A stretch of DNA of 64,000 nt from Ustilago trichophora (GCA_900323505.1 OOIN01000012.1:434001-498000); one strand, 5' to 3'; positions 45,960 to 57,783 are shown, counted from the stretch's first letter. Made by a program: numbers and translations. Notes: generated by a model from the sequence alone, not told the origin.

Positions 45960-47849
45960 CTACTTCATGTTCTTGAGCCGAATCGAGCTCTTGAAGCTCC
46001 TCAGTCGCTGTGGGCCATCCGAGTGGGAAGAGACGTCCGAGGTAGAATGGTTGACACCTGCACGGCCGAATGGCTGCTGCTGCTGTGACGAGCGGCCAGC
46101 AACGCTGCCACTGGTGCTACTGCTGCTGCTCGAGTTCCACAGTCGGTCCTTCTTCTTCTTGTCCTTCTTCAGGTCTTCTTTTAGGAAGGCGGCTTCGGCG
46201 CGGAGGATGCTGATCGGTTCGTAGTGGCTCACGGTGGATGGTGCTCCTGCCGCTTTCTTGTGTTTTGAGAGATGCTTGTGCGACAAACGATGGCTGCCAC
46301 TGGAAGCAGCAGCAGCAGCAGCGGCGGCGGCGGCGGCGGCTTGCATGCGTTCAGGGAGGCGGTTGAGTCGCTCGTATTCGGCGCGGTCCAAGTTGCCCTG
46401 CTCAACTTTAGATTGCAGGTAGTGGTTGGATAGCAATGGTGGCAGGTCCTCCGCTTGCACTCCATAGGCTCCCGAGTCAGAGTCATTGCACTCTGAAGCC
46501 AAGTCGGCAGCTCCACCGATCTCGGCATCGAGTCCACAACTCATGGGTTGCATGCGTGCGCGCTGGATGATCTCTCGTGGGTCCAGATCCCTCAAACTGC
46601 TGTGGTTGGACGATGCCATTGAATCAAGGCGCTTGCCTGCGGTTCGTGGGATCCGGGGCTCAGGTACTGCGCCCAGCTGATCTTCATCATCACGGTGACC
46701 CGAGATGCTAGGTGGGGAAAAGGCAAAGACGTTCTCCTCATCATCGGGTGTCGAGGCTGTAACGACGCTGTTCCTGACCGATTCGAGCTGGGCCACAGCA
46801 GAGTTGGTTGCAAGCGGATGATCGTGGCTCGGCTGCAAACCAGCTGCTTTGCCACTCGATGCAGATGGCGCAGTGATGCTGTCCTGACTGTTGACCGATG
46901 GCGAGGGAACGGGAGGCAACGCCGGCAGAGGAGCATCCTTGGGCGCCGTTGGGCGCTGCGGTCGTTTCACGTCGCTCAGAGTCACAGGGCGCAACCTGGG
47001 CAAGTACTGCCTCTCATCCTCCTGAGCTTCGTCAAATACAGATTGAGCCGCGGCCGACCTCATCCCCGTCATTGTTCTACGCAGCTGTACGATGCTCGGC
47101 GTGGTAGCGGCATCTCCAGCATCCGCAAATGGTCCCTGAGCCGTGTTGTTTGTGTTGATGTTGTTGTTGTTGTTGAGCGTCAACCTCGCTTTACCCTTGT
47201 CCAGGACCAGATCTTCAAGCGCAATGTCGATCGCGTCGACGTTCCACTGCTCGTGTTTTCTTGGCAGGTGCTGGTCACGGGGAGGTACACCGGGGAAACG
47301 AAGTGTGTGCTTGTGCAAGCCATCGTCCGATGAAGCGTAACAAGTGCGTGAGTCTGCAAATCCAAGAACGGGGAGGTGATGAACGTCGAAATCGCCTTCA
47401 TGCTGGTTGGTGGAAGCGGACTTCTTGCGCTGCATCTTTTTCTTCATCCCCGTCAAGCGTGGGTTGCCATTGGAGTGATCCCTCTGCACCACTGGCTCGA
47501 CAAACTTGATGAGCGTCGGCTTCGAGTTGTTGTTGACCGGAACTTCGTCAATGTCCGAAGTGTCATCGTATGATGCCGGCACTTCCGAGACAAAGCTGGC
47601 TCCGCAATCCGATTGCGACATGTCCTGTGGATAGTCGCCAAAGTCAGGCCTGCAGACAGATGAAGGGGTGGATTCCGTGTAGGTATTGATGCTGTGAGAA
47701 AGGCTGGGTTGGCTAGCGTTGGATGGGTAGCGGACAGAGTCAAAGCTGCGATCGTACGATGACTGGCGGTACATGGCTTCCGCTTTGTGCGATGTCATGT
47801 ACTGCTGCTGCTGCTGAAGCTGCTGTCGACCACGGTGCGTTGTCGACAT
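45960..47849 (-). CDS. Unrecognised disordered protein
   Basis: 629 residues from ATG 47849 (MSTTHRGRQQLQ). I do not recognise a domain. The protein is rich in Ser, Gln, Asn and Pro. It contains a poly-Gln start (LQQQQQ), a poly-Asn segment (NNNNNINTNN), a poly-Ala run of 13 (codons GCC/GCT around 46304-46345) and a highly charged helix near the C terminus (ILRAEAAFLKEDLKKDKKKK). Stretches with ordered composition include EQWNVDAIDIALEDLVLDKG and DPREIIQRARMQPMS, plausible short linear motifs. Codon bias matches real genes. The frame continues upstream of the ATG through the (GGGAGA)n array as a Pro-Leu repeat, but no ATG supports that. Probably a fungus-specific regulatory or scaffold protein; no function is proposed. 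Confidence 0.75.
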   Translation of the reverse strand: MSTTHRGRQQLQQQQQYMTSHKAEAMYRQSSYDRSFDSVRYPSNASQPSLSHSINTYTESTPSSVCRPDFGDYPQDMSQSDCGASFVSEVPASYDDTSDIDEVPVNNNSKPTLIKFVEPVVQRDHSNGNPRLTGMKKKMQRKKSASTNQHEGDFDVHHLPVLGFADSRTCYASSDDGLHKHTLRFPGVPPRDQHLPRKHEQWNVDAIDIALEDLVLDKGKARLTLNNNNNINTNNTAQGPFADAGDAATTPSIVQLRRTMTGMRSAAAQSVFDEAQEDERQYLPRLRPVTLSDVKRPQRPTAPKDAPLPALPPVPSPSVNSQDSITAPSASSGKAAGLQPSHDHPLATNSAVAQLESVRNSVVTASTPDDEENVFAFSPPSISGHRDDEDQLGAVPEPRIPRTAGKRLDSMASSNHSSLRDLDPREIIQRARMQPMSCGLDAEIGGAADLASECNDSDSGAYGVQAEDLPPLLSNHYLQSKVEQGNLDRAEYERLNRLPERMQAAAAAAAAAAAASSGSHRLSHKHLSKHKKAAGAPSTVSHYEPISILRAEAAFLKEDLKKDKKKKDRLWNSSSSSSTSGSVAGRSSQQQQPFGRAGVNHSTSDVSSHSDGPQRLRSFKSSIRLKNMK

Positions 47850-50588
47850 TTCTCCTTGTTCGGCGACCGACGACGGACGTCGTTGTTGGGATAGGTATGG
47901 AGTTAAAGCCGATATGAAGTGGCAAGACAAAGTGCGAAAAATTGGGAGAGGTGGCCACGGCGATGGTGGGGCAATGTGAAGAGAACGAGGCGCCGATGCG
48001 AAGAAGAGAGAGAGAGGGAGAGGGAGAGGGAGAGGGAGAGGGAGAGGGAGAGGGAGAGGGAGAGGGAGAGGGAGAGGGAGAGGGAGAGGGAGAGGGAGAG
48101 GGAGAGGGAGAGGGAACGGTCCCGTAGAATGGTTGCCAGACGGAAAGATATGAAGCTTTAAGCCTCTTTTCGTCAAGTTGCAAAGAAGCTCGAGTGCTGG
48201 GTAGTCAACGTCGGGAAGCAACCGAGACGGTGATAAAGGGTTTGTACGGGATGTGTGGTATACTTAAGCGAGCGCGTGGTGAGAAAGAAAAGAGAGAGAA
48301 AGAACGAGGAAGCTAGCTGGCACAGGTCTTGCGATGTGGAAACAGAGAGGGTGAACGCCGTGCCGCCCGGTTAACAGTGAGTGCGTGCTCGCTTTCGGTG
48401 GCTTGGGTGAGACCGAACCAGCGGAAGGCTTCCTTCTTTGTGCCGTGGTGCATCGATGAGTGGAAAGAGAGGAAGGACAACAAGCTCAAGACTTCATTTG
48501 CTGGCGTGGACCAGTGTGTCGACGCTCGCTCGTTTACAATCCGTTGCCGTTTTCCCAACGACGCCGGTGGCGGGTGAACAATGCGGAACGAGAGAGCAGC
48601 TCAAGAGGAAGAGGGGCAAAGGAGCAGAGAGAAGGTGTCAATCTACGGCGACGGCGGTGGAGGCGGCTGCAGAGAGGGTGACAAGAAGCCACCAATTGTG
48701 TAAGTAAGCATGAAAGGTGCAGATCGTGGGTACATGACAAGAGGAGGCTCATGCCAAGCCTCTTCCATTGATGCTGAATTGAGTGGGAAGCGTTCAAAGC
48801 GTAGCGTGGCTCGTTGGCTGGCTGGCACATATGCACTTCAACTCTATCTCTGTCTTTCTTTTCTGGCTCTTGATTGGAAAGATGACTGTTCAGGGGGACA
48901 CACAAAAGAAATATGGCTTGCCAGAAGGCTGAGGAGGGAGGAAGGGGTGCCTGCTTTGCTTGCTTCTTGCTGCTGAGATGCAAACTCGCTCCCGATCAAG
49001 GAGTAGACCGAGCGTAATGACGAGCATTACATACACAAGTGGGTCCGGGAAGAAAAGAGGGCTTAAGCTCAGAAAAAGAGTGTTGCTGTCATGCAGAAGC
49101 GCCACAGATGGAGCGAATCACGCGGCGGAATGGGATGTCATGCCAGCCAAAATCAAAAGTCGAGCCTCTTTCCACGCTAACCCAAATGGGGATTTGTGAT
49201 GATTGCAGGAGGCGACGACGCCGAGGCTGCTTCGGATCGGCTGCAGAGGGAAATAAGACGGACAAAGGCTTCCGACTGGTTTCTGTTGTCAGGAATGCAC
49301 GAGAGAGCCGGTTGGTACAGCAGTACAATAGACAGATGCAGTTTGCGGCTCCCAGTGGTAGTGAGTGTAACAAAGTGGGTTTGGGTTACACAAGAGCAAG
49401 ATGCATTATGCGGCATTACTGCTGCTACTGCTGCTGGGAGTGGGAAAAATCCCACAATGTTGTTGTGGATTTGGGTTGGCACCACTGTGGAAGCTGCAGG
49501 GTCGTGACGCAGGCGAGCACCGTTAGATTGGAGCCGAGGTGCCATGTGGACGCCGAGAGCGAGAGAGCGAGAGAGAGAAGAAGAAGCGGACACTGTACCT
49601 GACAATCGCTCACCCAAAAAGAAATTCGCCTCAGTGTGGCGCTGGTCCTTGCCAATCCCAGAGCCGCTTGTGTCAGAGACAGAAGAGTCCTAGTGCTCCC
49701 GAACAATGAGAAATGACACCAGTCAAGCGTCTACTCGAGAGTCAGCTCATTGCGACAAGCGCGGCACCAGACTTGTGTATTAGGCAAACTCAGACGCACG
49801 GAGAGAGAGGGGGGGAAGACAGAGAGGCAAGGGAGACTTCGGAGAGTGAAATATAAAAAGCATAAATCCAAAAAACAAAAAAAGTAAAATAAAATAAATA
49901 AATAAATAAATAAAACAGGCAAACCAGAGTGATATTTTGTTTCGTGGCGCTCTTCAACAACCAGGCCTCAGCCCAGCACAGAAACAATGAACACATACGC
50001 ATTCACATATGAACTTACAGTAATTTGCACAAATGACCTAGACTGTTTGCCCAACAGGCAAGGGAAGGGCAGGGTGAACTCATTCTCCCACCCTGGTGAC
50101 CGTTGCTCGTTCTCGTCATTGTGCCAACTTTGTGTACATGTGGGCGGCAGTAACGTTCGCCTTTACTGCGTAGCAATGAGCAGCATCGATTTGTCGTTAT
50201 GCCGTGGAATGTGTGTCGTCCCCGACGGCGTGGAAACATTTCATGTAGAGTAAATAATACTGTGCGTTGAAACTTTTCCGCCGCCACAATTTTCTTGCCG
50301 TTGTGCTGTCATTTTGCCGCCGTGAGAACCCGATCAAATGCCAAGTTCTACCGGAATTCTTCTTGTCAGAGAGAGAGGTAGAGAGAGAGAGCGTCACAAC
50401 ATGATTCGGTGTATGTCGTTTGCCAACGATGTGTTGTCATAAGAGCCTGACAATCGAGGTCCGAGCCAACAAAGTCTGAGTAGCGTCCTTCCAAGCCTTC
50501 TTTTCGAGGCACGACAACAATTAGCTGCTACAGTAAATTGGACACCCGTCGGCATGGCATTAAATAATGTGCTAGCAGAGACCAGCTT
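47850..50588. other. Long non-coding stretch upstream of the disordered-protein gene
   Basis: 2.7 kb. The (GGGAGA)n array is close to the gene start; the rest shows only small open frames without coding character, (AAAT)n near 49893-49913 and GA-rich tracts. Bounded on the right by the non-autonomous transposon. Confidence 0.55.
48011..48115. repeat. (GGGAGA)n hexanucleotide array, ~17 copies
   Basis: Nearly perfect tandem GGGAGA units about 165 bp upstream of the start codon at 47849. Transcribed from the minus strand it would be a pyrimidine-rich tract in the 5' UTR or promoter. Confidence 0.95.
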
Positions 50589-50590
50589 TA

Positions 50591-51375
50591 ACGTAGTTCA
50601 CGTAGATGTGGAAATTATGTAGATGTGGAAAATATCGCGTTTTGACTTTTTTAACTTTTTTAACTAACCATCAGTGTAATGCTCAAAATTGACATGATCA
50701 CTTCAAGACACTTTTACACCACATTCTTGATAGTCAACCACACTTCACAGATTAATGGAACATGTAGGGAGCATGCCATTTGTATAGTGTATGCAGAAGG
50801 ATTGTTGTATTGATGATTGTATGATCCATGAGGTGATGCTGAAGATTGGCGGAAAATTTTGCTTTCAAAATCAGGCACTTCGCCACTGTGCGCAAAATTG
50901 CTTTCTCCTCACCATCACAGATGGTGACAACAGCAACAACCACATTGCTTAGACCCCCTTTGCTTGGTATGGTTGTGTTCCTTACTGCTACCAGAATGCG
51001 AATGCAACAAAACATCTGATGTTGCTCTGCCAAACTGTTGAGCAAAGTGCGAAAATGCGTTTTTGGGATTTTGGGCACTAGAGCAGTGTAAAATGTCGAA
51101 ATCTGGTGTGATCACTTCAAGCTAGATTTCCTCCCCAAAGTTGGCAGTGGTGATGCTGATCCAAGTTGACAGATGGTAAGAGACATGTCTGAGGTTGCTC
51201 CTTGCAAAGTATGCTGCGATGTAAGCATAAGGAAGTGCTGTGTTATTGCTGATTGAAAAGATGATGGTGGTTGAGAAAAAAGGGTGGTGAGCAACCTAAA
51301 TCATGGACGTGGCAGATTTTCCACATCTACGTGATTTCCACATCTACGTGATTTCCACATCTACGTGACCTACGT
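50591..51375. mobile_element. Non-autonomous (MITE-like) relative of the pogo element
   Basis: 785 bp flanked by TA at 50589-50590 and 51376-51377. The left end ACGTAGTTCACGTAGATGTG is identical to the pogo element end at 21249. The right end carries three copies of TTTCCACATCTACGTGA and finishes CGTGACCTACGT. Only about 45 bp at each end are shared; the interior is unrelated, AT-richer and has no transposase. It is probably mobilised in trans by a pogo-type transposase that recognises the shared ends. A direct repeat TGATCACTTCAAG occurs inside at about 50695 and 51108. Confidence 0.85.
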
Positions 51376-51377
51376 TA

Positions 51378-53657
51378 CCGCCGCCTTAACTAGGGATCGT
51401 TTTTTTTTTTTTTTTTTTGGTGCAAGGGCTTCCCATGAATGAGCCACGGAGCTCCAACGAGAGACAAAAGCACAAACTCTAATATACTGGACATAACTAT
51501 AAAAAAGAAAGATACAGTAGAGAAAAATAAATTACCGGCCCCGTGCTACCCTTTTTTTGTTTTGCCCACGCCATGGCACTGGCCCGCGTCGAACTCCTTT
51601 TCCTTTTTTGGTGCAAGAGGAAAAAAAAGCTTCACTTTCCGACGCCTCCTAAATGAGATTTTTGGATCTGTTTCAGAGCCGCAGTACATTACAGCTGCTC
51701 CTTACTGGTCGGGTGTAGGTCTCGGGTTATACTTTTCATCTACTGTACTGTACATAGCTACAGGTTTAGGTGATCGAATACTTGTTTGGGATTCCGAAGG
51801 CAAGACGCTGAGTGGGTCGGGTGATTGAGTGGGGAACCCTTGTCAATAACAGACAATCCTAAGCGAAGGGGACCAAGCGGTTGTTTTTTTACAAATGTAG
51901 GGACACTCCCCATGTTCGGCTGCGGCAAAGTGCGGCGACCGCGTGGTACTGTGGTACTGTACAGTACAGTAACCTAGGCACGGTTGTTTCTTCTGCAGGC
52001 AAAGACCAGAAAAACAAAAAAGAAAGTGAGGGCCTCAGCTTTTGTGCAAAAGCGTGTTGCGGCGTTTAAACAAGCGCGCGTTGGTGCAACAAACCAACCC
52101 TGTGTACTGTAACTTTACTGATGCTGCAATGCGGTTTGGCGTGGGAATCCTTCATCTCCCCTCTCCCTTCTCCGCAGCACTAGACAATAATGAATCCTGC
52201 TCAAAGAGGGTCGGTGTTCACGTGTGAAACACACAGTCTACCCACACAAAGACAGGGGCATAGTACTTCTTAAAAGATTCTTGCTGCACAATCCCAACTT
52301 TACTCAAGTACAGTACAGTACCATACTCTTATTGTTGACTCGGCTTGAACGGGTGCCGAAAAACCGGCCCGGACGAACCTTTGCTTGCTTGCTTTATACA
52401 AACTGCTGTAACGCCTAACCCTAAACAAAACAAAGCTTGCAAATGGTGTTGGTGATGATCGTGTGATCTGCATTGCACATCGTGGCTCACACTCCGACTG
52501 ACCGACACAGCACTGTACAGCTAAAGCACTGGATGAGAGAGGTGACACACTCTCCGACCCTCTACTCTCCGCAGCGTTGTCAATCCGGTCCTCGAGCCCC
52601 CTCGCGTGAAACCTCTGCACGTCGAACACATACATGCGACGAGATCCCGGCGTACAGTGACTGTGAAAACAATAGCGGGCCTCATAATATACAGCTTGAC
52701 CTTGGCAATAGATCATAATTTCTCGCTTGGCCAGACGCGGACATAAGTTTTGCCTTGTCTGCTCCCTCACTCTCACCATAATCGACCGAAGGGTATATCG
52801 GGTCGCTCTTGTGTCGTGATCAGGATCTGCATTATCCAATAAGCGAGCGAGCAAGAACAAGATTGTCCCAGCTATGATGAAATCTAGTCGGGTTCAGTTT
52901 TGTTTTCTTTTCGAGACCTTATTTTGCTGCCCCGCTTTTTACATCAGGATCGACAACGTTTACAGAACTTAGGCAACTCGCTAAGCCACTATTGTACTTA
53001 TTTACTGCTCACACCGAGAGGTCAAACAACATGTTCGAAGCATAACAGAAGGGGCATTGTTCGAGTATGGAAGAGGGAATGTGGGTTAACGTCTGAGAAC
53101 ATGATCCAGAGATTGTGGGCTAGGATCAGGAAAATCGGGAAAATCGGTTGCTCGATCTGGACGAGCATCAGGCTGCTGCTTTGGTCATTGTGTCTATCCT
53201 GAGCTACTTGTCACCCATGCATAGGTCCTTTCAGTCACAGGCATGGGTCTCCTTTCGCCGCAGCCTTTCACGAAGAGATGCAGAAGCACCCATCACAACG
53301 TCATGCAACACCATCTCTACCGCTCTCCCCTTTTCGACAGCACCATTTCCAACCATCAGCTGTTCAACCCATCAACATCTCGAAATCGGCCTGACACATT
53401 CTCACACAAGACGCTCTTTGCACCCAAGTTTTACCGAAAAGGCCAAGTAAAGGGCATACAATTTCGAACCCATGCGTGTATGAAAAGAGTGACAGAAACC
53501 ATATTATCGCTGCGTTAGTGTGACTTGGTACCAAAAACTAAAAATACGATCGAGACAAGGCGGGCCATTATGGTATACAGAAAGACGTATCGATGCTTGG
53601 GAGACAAAGAGAAGGAGAAGGAGAGAGAGAGGGGGAGAGAGTCCGTATGGGAAAGAT
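51378..53657. other. Non-coding stretch between MITE and WOPR gene 3' end
   Basis: 2.3 kb with a T19 run at 51400-51418 and TACTGTAC-type motifs at 51741-51754, 51955-51971 and 52308-52323. No gene was recognised. Part of this is the 3' side of the minus-strand WOPR gene. Confidence 0.55.
51955..51971. repeat. Intergenic TACTGTACAGTA motif
   Basis: Reads TACTGTACAGTACAGTA, containing the full 12-bp palindrome plus a half repeat. Confidence 0.7.
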
Positions 53658-55652
53658 TTAGATGCGCAAGCTGAAGCGGTCAAGTGCAGCACGGTCCATT
53701 CGGGAGAAGGAGGCTTTGTCCTCGGTGCTGTTGGGAGCGGGAACGGCGGCGGTGGTGGTGGCGACGGCGGTGGAAGGGGAGGACGATGACGAGTCGCTGG
53801 ATCCGCTACCGCTGCGCAAGCTTAGGAGGGCACCTACTGCCGAGTCGTGCGGCTCCCTGCCACCGGTGTGGGTGTGGGTGGAGCGCAGCATGGATACGCC
53901 CTCGTCGTCAGAGCCTACGCGGCCGAGAGGGCGGATGGGGGCCAGCACGTCCTGGGCAGAAGAGCTGTGCGGGTTTGACATGCTCGAACTCCGCAAACGC
54001 TGCAATCGGGGGCGCGTGGGCTTTTCTTGTTGGACCGCTTCGTCGGCATCAACACCACTGCGGAAGTCTTGGTACGATCGCTTGCGATTGTACAGTTGTC
54101 CGGCGGGCTCAAAGGATTCCGGGCCAGATTGTTTGCTGGTGCGACGCAGGGGTAGGTCGGCAAACTTTGAATCGACAGGAATGGGACGGATGGGGAGCAA
54201 GCCGCGGGCCTCGTGGAGAGGGGTCACCTCGTCGGAGTAGGGTAGTCGTTCGGTGGATTCACCCTTGACGGTGCCGTACGGGGGCAGGTGACTGTCGAGG
54301 CCGCCACGTCTGGGAGCCGACTCGTGGGGCGACATGTGGTGTTGTGGCTCGGGCGAGATGCGGCTGCGATCCACAGGACCACGGCTCTCAACGTACGACC
54401 TCGGGCTGGGAGACATCTTGCGTCCGTGATAGCTGTTCTCCCTCGAATGGGCCGCCACTTCGCCGCGCGGCTCGATGTGCGCCAAAGCAGGAGGAGACTG
54501 CGATCCCTCCAGCTCGTCAGGGTTGACACCAGGAGGCAGGTCACCAGCACGGCTGATCGGGTCAGGGTACTCGGCTTCGTCGACTTCAAGACCCCACTCG
54601 CCGCCGTTTTCACCCACAAATCGAGGGTCTTCGCTGACACGGCGCAGAAGACCTTCACGGACGTCGCGCTTGGTGTAGTACGAGATGACGTGCAGCTTGC
54701 GTCCGGATGTGGTGGTCATGCTGAACGACTGCTTGATGAGGCCTTCGGCCTTGTACAAGTTGGAGGTAGGACCGCCCGTGATTGAAGAGGAAGGCTTCTT
54801 GCGCGCTTCGAGTTCGCGATAGGTTAAGAAGCATCCGCTGACTCGGCTGGCAGACCAGCACTTGCCATCGGTCCATCGACGCATGCCGGCCTCCTTTTCG
54901 TCCCAGACGAAGATACTGCCAGAGCAGATGAGGTCGGCACGCTCCGAGTCCAACAACCGCCGGGTGACGCGGCGAGGAGGGGGCAGGCCGGGAGAACCAG
55001 CATCTTCGACAAGATCGCATGCAGCAAGCAATAGGATGGCATCCTTTGTGGTCTTGATGTGGCCTCGGTAGGTGGGCTGCTGCTGCGAGCCGGTGGACAT
55101 CGTCATGGGGTTGGCCATGGATCCACGCATGCTGTGCAGCGAGGAAGAAGCGGAAGAGCCGGCCGAAGAGAAAGAGGCGTGGTGCGGGTGATGCGGGTGA
55201 CGAGGATGCGGATGACCAGGGTGCTGTGCGTGTGAGTGTGCGTGTGCTTGATAGCCGTATCCGTAGGGCGCATGTGACTGCGCAGGGCTGGACGAAGTGG
55301 GAGATCGACCATCGTAGCCATAGTAGGGATCCTCGTGGTGAGTGTGTCGGTGGTGGAGAGGCGGCGGGGGCAGAGGACCACGCTCGTCGTAGTACGAATG
55401 GTGGTGTCGTGTGTAGGTGGGGTGAGGCGCATGGTGAGGCGGGTAGGCTGTTCGCTCTGATGGGCCATGGTCGGGGTACATGGGGCCGTGAGGAGGACCG
55501 GGTAGTGGGCCTCGTGGAACGGTTTGCGAGCGTGCAAAGTCTGGTCTGGTAGACATGTGCCTGTTGGAGTAAGGATGCATGGTGGCGCTAGGTTCGGCGT
55601 GGTGAGAGTAGCGGTCGTAAGGGTACGAGTTGTTCGAGTAAGGACCGGGCAT
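53658..55652 (-). CDS. Gti1/Pac2 (WOPR) family transcription factor
   Basis: 664 residues from ATG 55652. The first 190 residues are His/Pro/Tyr-rich. The WOPR DNA-binding domain then begins with TYRGHIKTTKDAILLLAACD, continues with RLLDSERADLICSGSIFVWD, GMRRWTDGKCWSASRVSGCF and TYRELE, and closes with LIKQSFSMTTTSGRKLHVIS and YYTKRDVREGLL, about residues 193-340. Both halves of the domain are present, separated by a short Ser/Gly linker. The C-terminal half is Ser/Pro/Arg-rich. WOPR proteins are master developmental switches: Wor1 in Candida, Ryp1 in Histoplasma, and Ros1, which controls sporogenesis in U. maydis. This could be the Ros1 orthologue or a paralogue; sequence reading alone does not settle it. 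The upstream gene-free stretch of about 7.2 kb is unusual for this genome. Confidence 0.92.
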   Translation of the reverse strand: MPGPYSNNSYPYDRYSHHAEPSATMHPYSNRHMSTRPDFARSQTVPRGPLPGPPHGPMYPDHGPSERTAYPPHHAPHPTYTRHHHSYYDERGPLPPPPLHHRHTHHEDPYYGYDGRSPTSSSPAQSHAPYGYGYQAHAHSHAQHPGHPHPRHPHHPHHASFSSAGSSASSSLHSMRGSMANPMTMSTGSQQQPTYRGHIKTTKDAILLLAACDLVEDAGSPGLPPPRRVTRRLLDSERADLICSGSIFVWDEKEAGMRRWTDGKCWSASRVSGCFLTYRELEARKKPSSSITGGPTSNLYKAEGLIKQSFSMTTTSGRKLHVISYYTKRDVREGLLRRVSEDPRFVGENGGEWGLEVDEAEYPDPISRAGDLPPGVNPDELEGSQSPPALAHIEPRGEVAAHSRENSYHGRKMSPSPRSYVESRGPVDRSRISPEPQHHMSPHESAPRRGGLDSHLPPYGTVKGESTERLPYSDEVTPLHEARGLLPIRPIPVDSKFADLPLRRTSKQSGPESFEPAGQLYNRKRSYQDFRSGVDADEAVQQEKPTRPRLQRLRSSSMSNPHSSSAQDVLAPIRPLGRVGSDDEGVSMLRSTHTHTGGREPHDSAVGALLSLRSGSGSSDSSSSSPSTAVATTTAAVPAPNSTEDKASFSRMDRAALDRFSLRI

Positions 55653-56083
55653 GGTTGAGGTTGAGAATGACAGAATTGAGAAGGCTACGCGTATGGTGGA
55701 CGCAACGAGCGAAATAGTTGGATGTTGAGCTTGTGCTTGACGGTAGCGTATTGACTGCTGGTTGGTGGAAAGCGGCTGAATGGAGCCTTTGAAAGCGCCT
55801 AGATCAGCGAAACGTGGTCGACGATACGAAGCTGACTTGCCTCAAAGTAAAGGCAAGACAGTGAGTTGACCAAGGATACTGTGATCAAGATTTTGATGAT
55901 AGAAGACGTCGAGGTGTGAGGTCGACGATAGCGATGGATGAGGTAGAGAGAAGGAGTGAGGGAGAGGAAGGATGGTACGTTCGGAAAGAGGAAGGCGGAG
56001 TTGTCGTAGCAAGGATGACGACAATATAGCAAGAGACAGCGAAGTAACGTCGCCTTGGTTGTGGGCAAGATGGTGGTGGGGAC

Positions 56084-56117
<34 letters not shown>

Positions 56118-57783
56118 GGAGGGAGGGAGAAGCTCTCAGGATGGTGAGTGAGATGCGTCAAACGTGGCTTGCGATGGCCGGATAAGGCGTGAGGCGTTCT
56201 GGCTTAGCAAACTTGAGATAGCTGCTGCTGCTGTAGCTTTTGGCTGGTAGCTGGTGCCGAGAATGTGGATACAGTATGTGGTTGTGGTGAGAGAGCGAGG
56301 GAAAGAGAGGATCGAAGCTAACAGCAAGGGATCATGGTAGCGCCGGAAGCAACGGCGGCCAGGGCGTCTTGTCTCAAAGTACAGTTGAACGGGACGGATC
56401 AGAGGACAGTGCACCTGAACACGGAACGAGAGAGCGAGGAAAGCAGAAACAAGAGAGAAGAGAAAGGGAAGGGTTCGACTCCAAGAAAAAAGCTGGGCGG
56501 AAAACCGGTCTCGCCAAACAAATCTGGATGCGAAGCCAAAGGCCATAGGCGGAAAAAAGAAGGGCAAAGATGAACAAGGTTGTTTTTGTGCGAGCTAACA
56601 AGCTTTCACTCGGGAAGGTACAAGCGAATTGTTTGGGCCCAACTGCACCCAAACACAGCAAGCAAGTAGGAAGAGCGACTTTGAGACCGGGATTCGCTGG
56701 GTCTCTGCAAGAAATAGTCACCTCGCCTGTGGACAGAGCGTACAAAATGGGCTGGAAGCCAAGGCGGACTTTGGTTTGTTGAAATGCAGGAGCAGATCGA
56801 GTGTCAGCTTCGATGCTTAAGATAGAGTATCGGTTGGAATGGGAGAGCACGAGCCCAGCAAGGACTCCGAGCGGGAGAGTGGCGGAGTCAAAATTGAATT
56901 TGTCAAGGTGGATGATTGAGCCTGAGCTCCAAATTTTGAGTTTATACACAGCTTTTTGCATCCGAGGCACAGAGTACTGGAAGTTAGTTGCAGCAGTAAG
57001 GAGCCACACCGAACCAGCGAGGCGAGAAGAGATAAGCGACGCCAAATGCAGCATTCATGTGCTCATCGATGGTCGCGGCTACAGTAAGTTACAGTATTTT
57101 CCTTTCTCTTCTTTTTCTTTCACTTTTTGTTTTTCATGTCAGAATAGCTCTTCTCGCCTACGGTGTCGCGGTAAAGCAGGTTGCTTCCAATTGTGAATCA
57201 AAATTAAGACTGCTTTCTCCCCATGCACGCAAATTTAGGCCTTGGCACACAGTAGCTGCTGTAGCCACTTTGGAGCGCCAATTCCATTTCATCCAGCCAC
57301 CCTTCTATTGCGATACAATACGCTGGCCACCTCATCTCGTCGCTTAGAGTCCGAGTTCAACTGTCTTTGCGATGGAGGGTCAATGCTTTGTAGTGAGAGC
57401 CCGTGTGAATGTGGTCTCCCATGGCTAGCAAGCATCGATTGAGACAGTCAATCGCATTTGACAGGCATTGAGAGGGGGCCTTGCTTTTTCGCCATTCAAT
57501 TTGCCCGAGTCGAGGTTGTGTTCTTGATTGTCTGACAATCACCGCGACGGCTCGCCGGTTGCACTCCAAAACTTCATCTATCACCAACGGGAACAAGGCA
57601 CGGGAGTACTGGATTAAGTTTACATCAATTAATTCATCGTCCGGAATTTGGTCTGTTTGATGACTGGAGAATTATCTGGGTGTTTCCGGCCACCACCATC
57701 GCGCCTGTAATGCTTAGATTAATGTGCATCTTGGTCCAGCTTCAAGTGTGGAGGTTGACCTCGCAATCGCTGTATCGCACGCA

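Noticed and set aside
47850..48221. N-terminal Pro-Leu repeat extension of the disordered protein
   Set aside because: It is only the translation of the GGGAGA array; no ATG precedes it and the ATG at 47849 gives sensible composition.
50752..51078. 108-codon minus-strand frame inside the MITE
   Set aside because: No transposase motifs and composition of AT-rich filler; probably chance.
52412..52428. Telomere-like AACCCTAAAC
   Set aside because: Single short occurrence with no tandem array.
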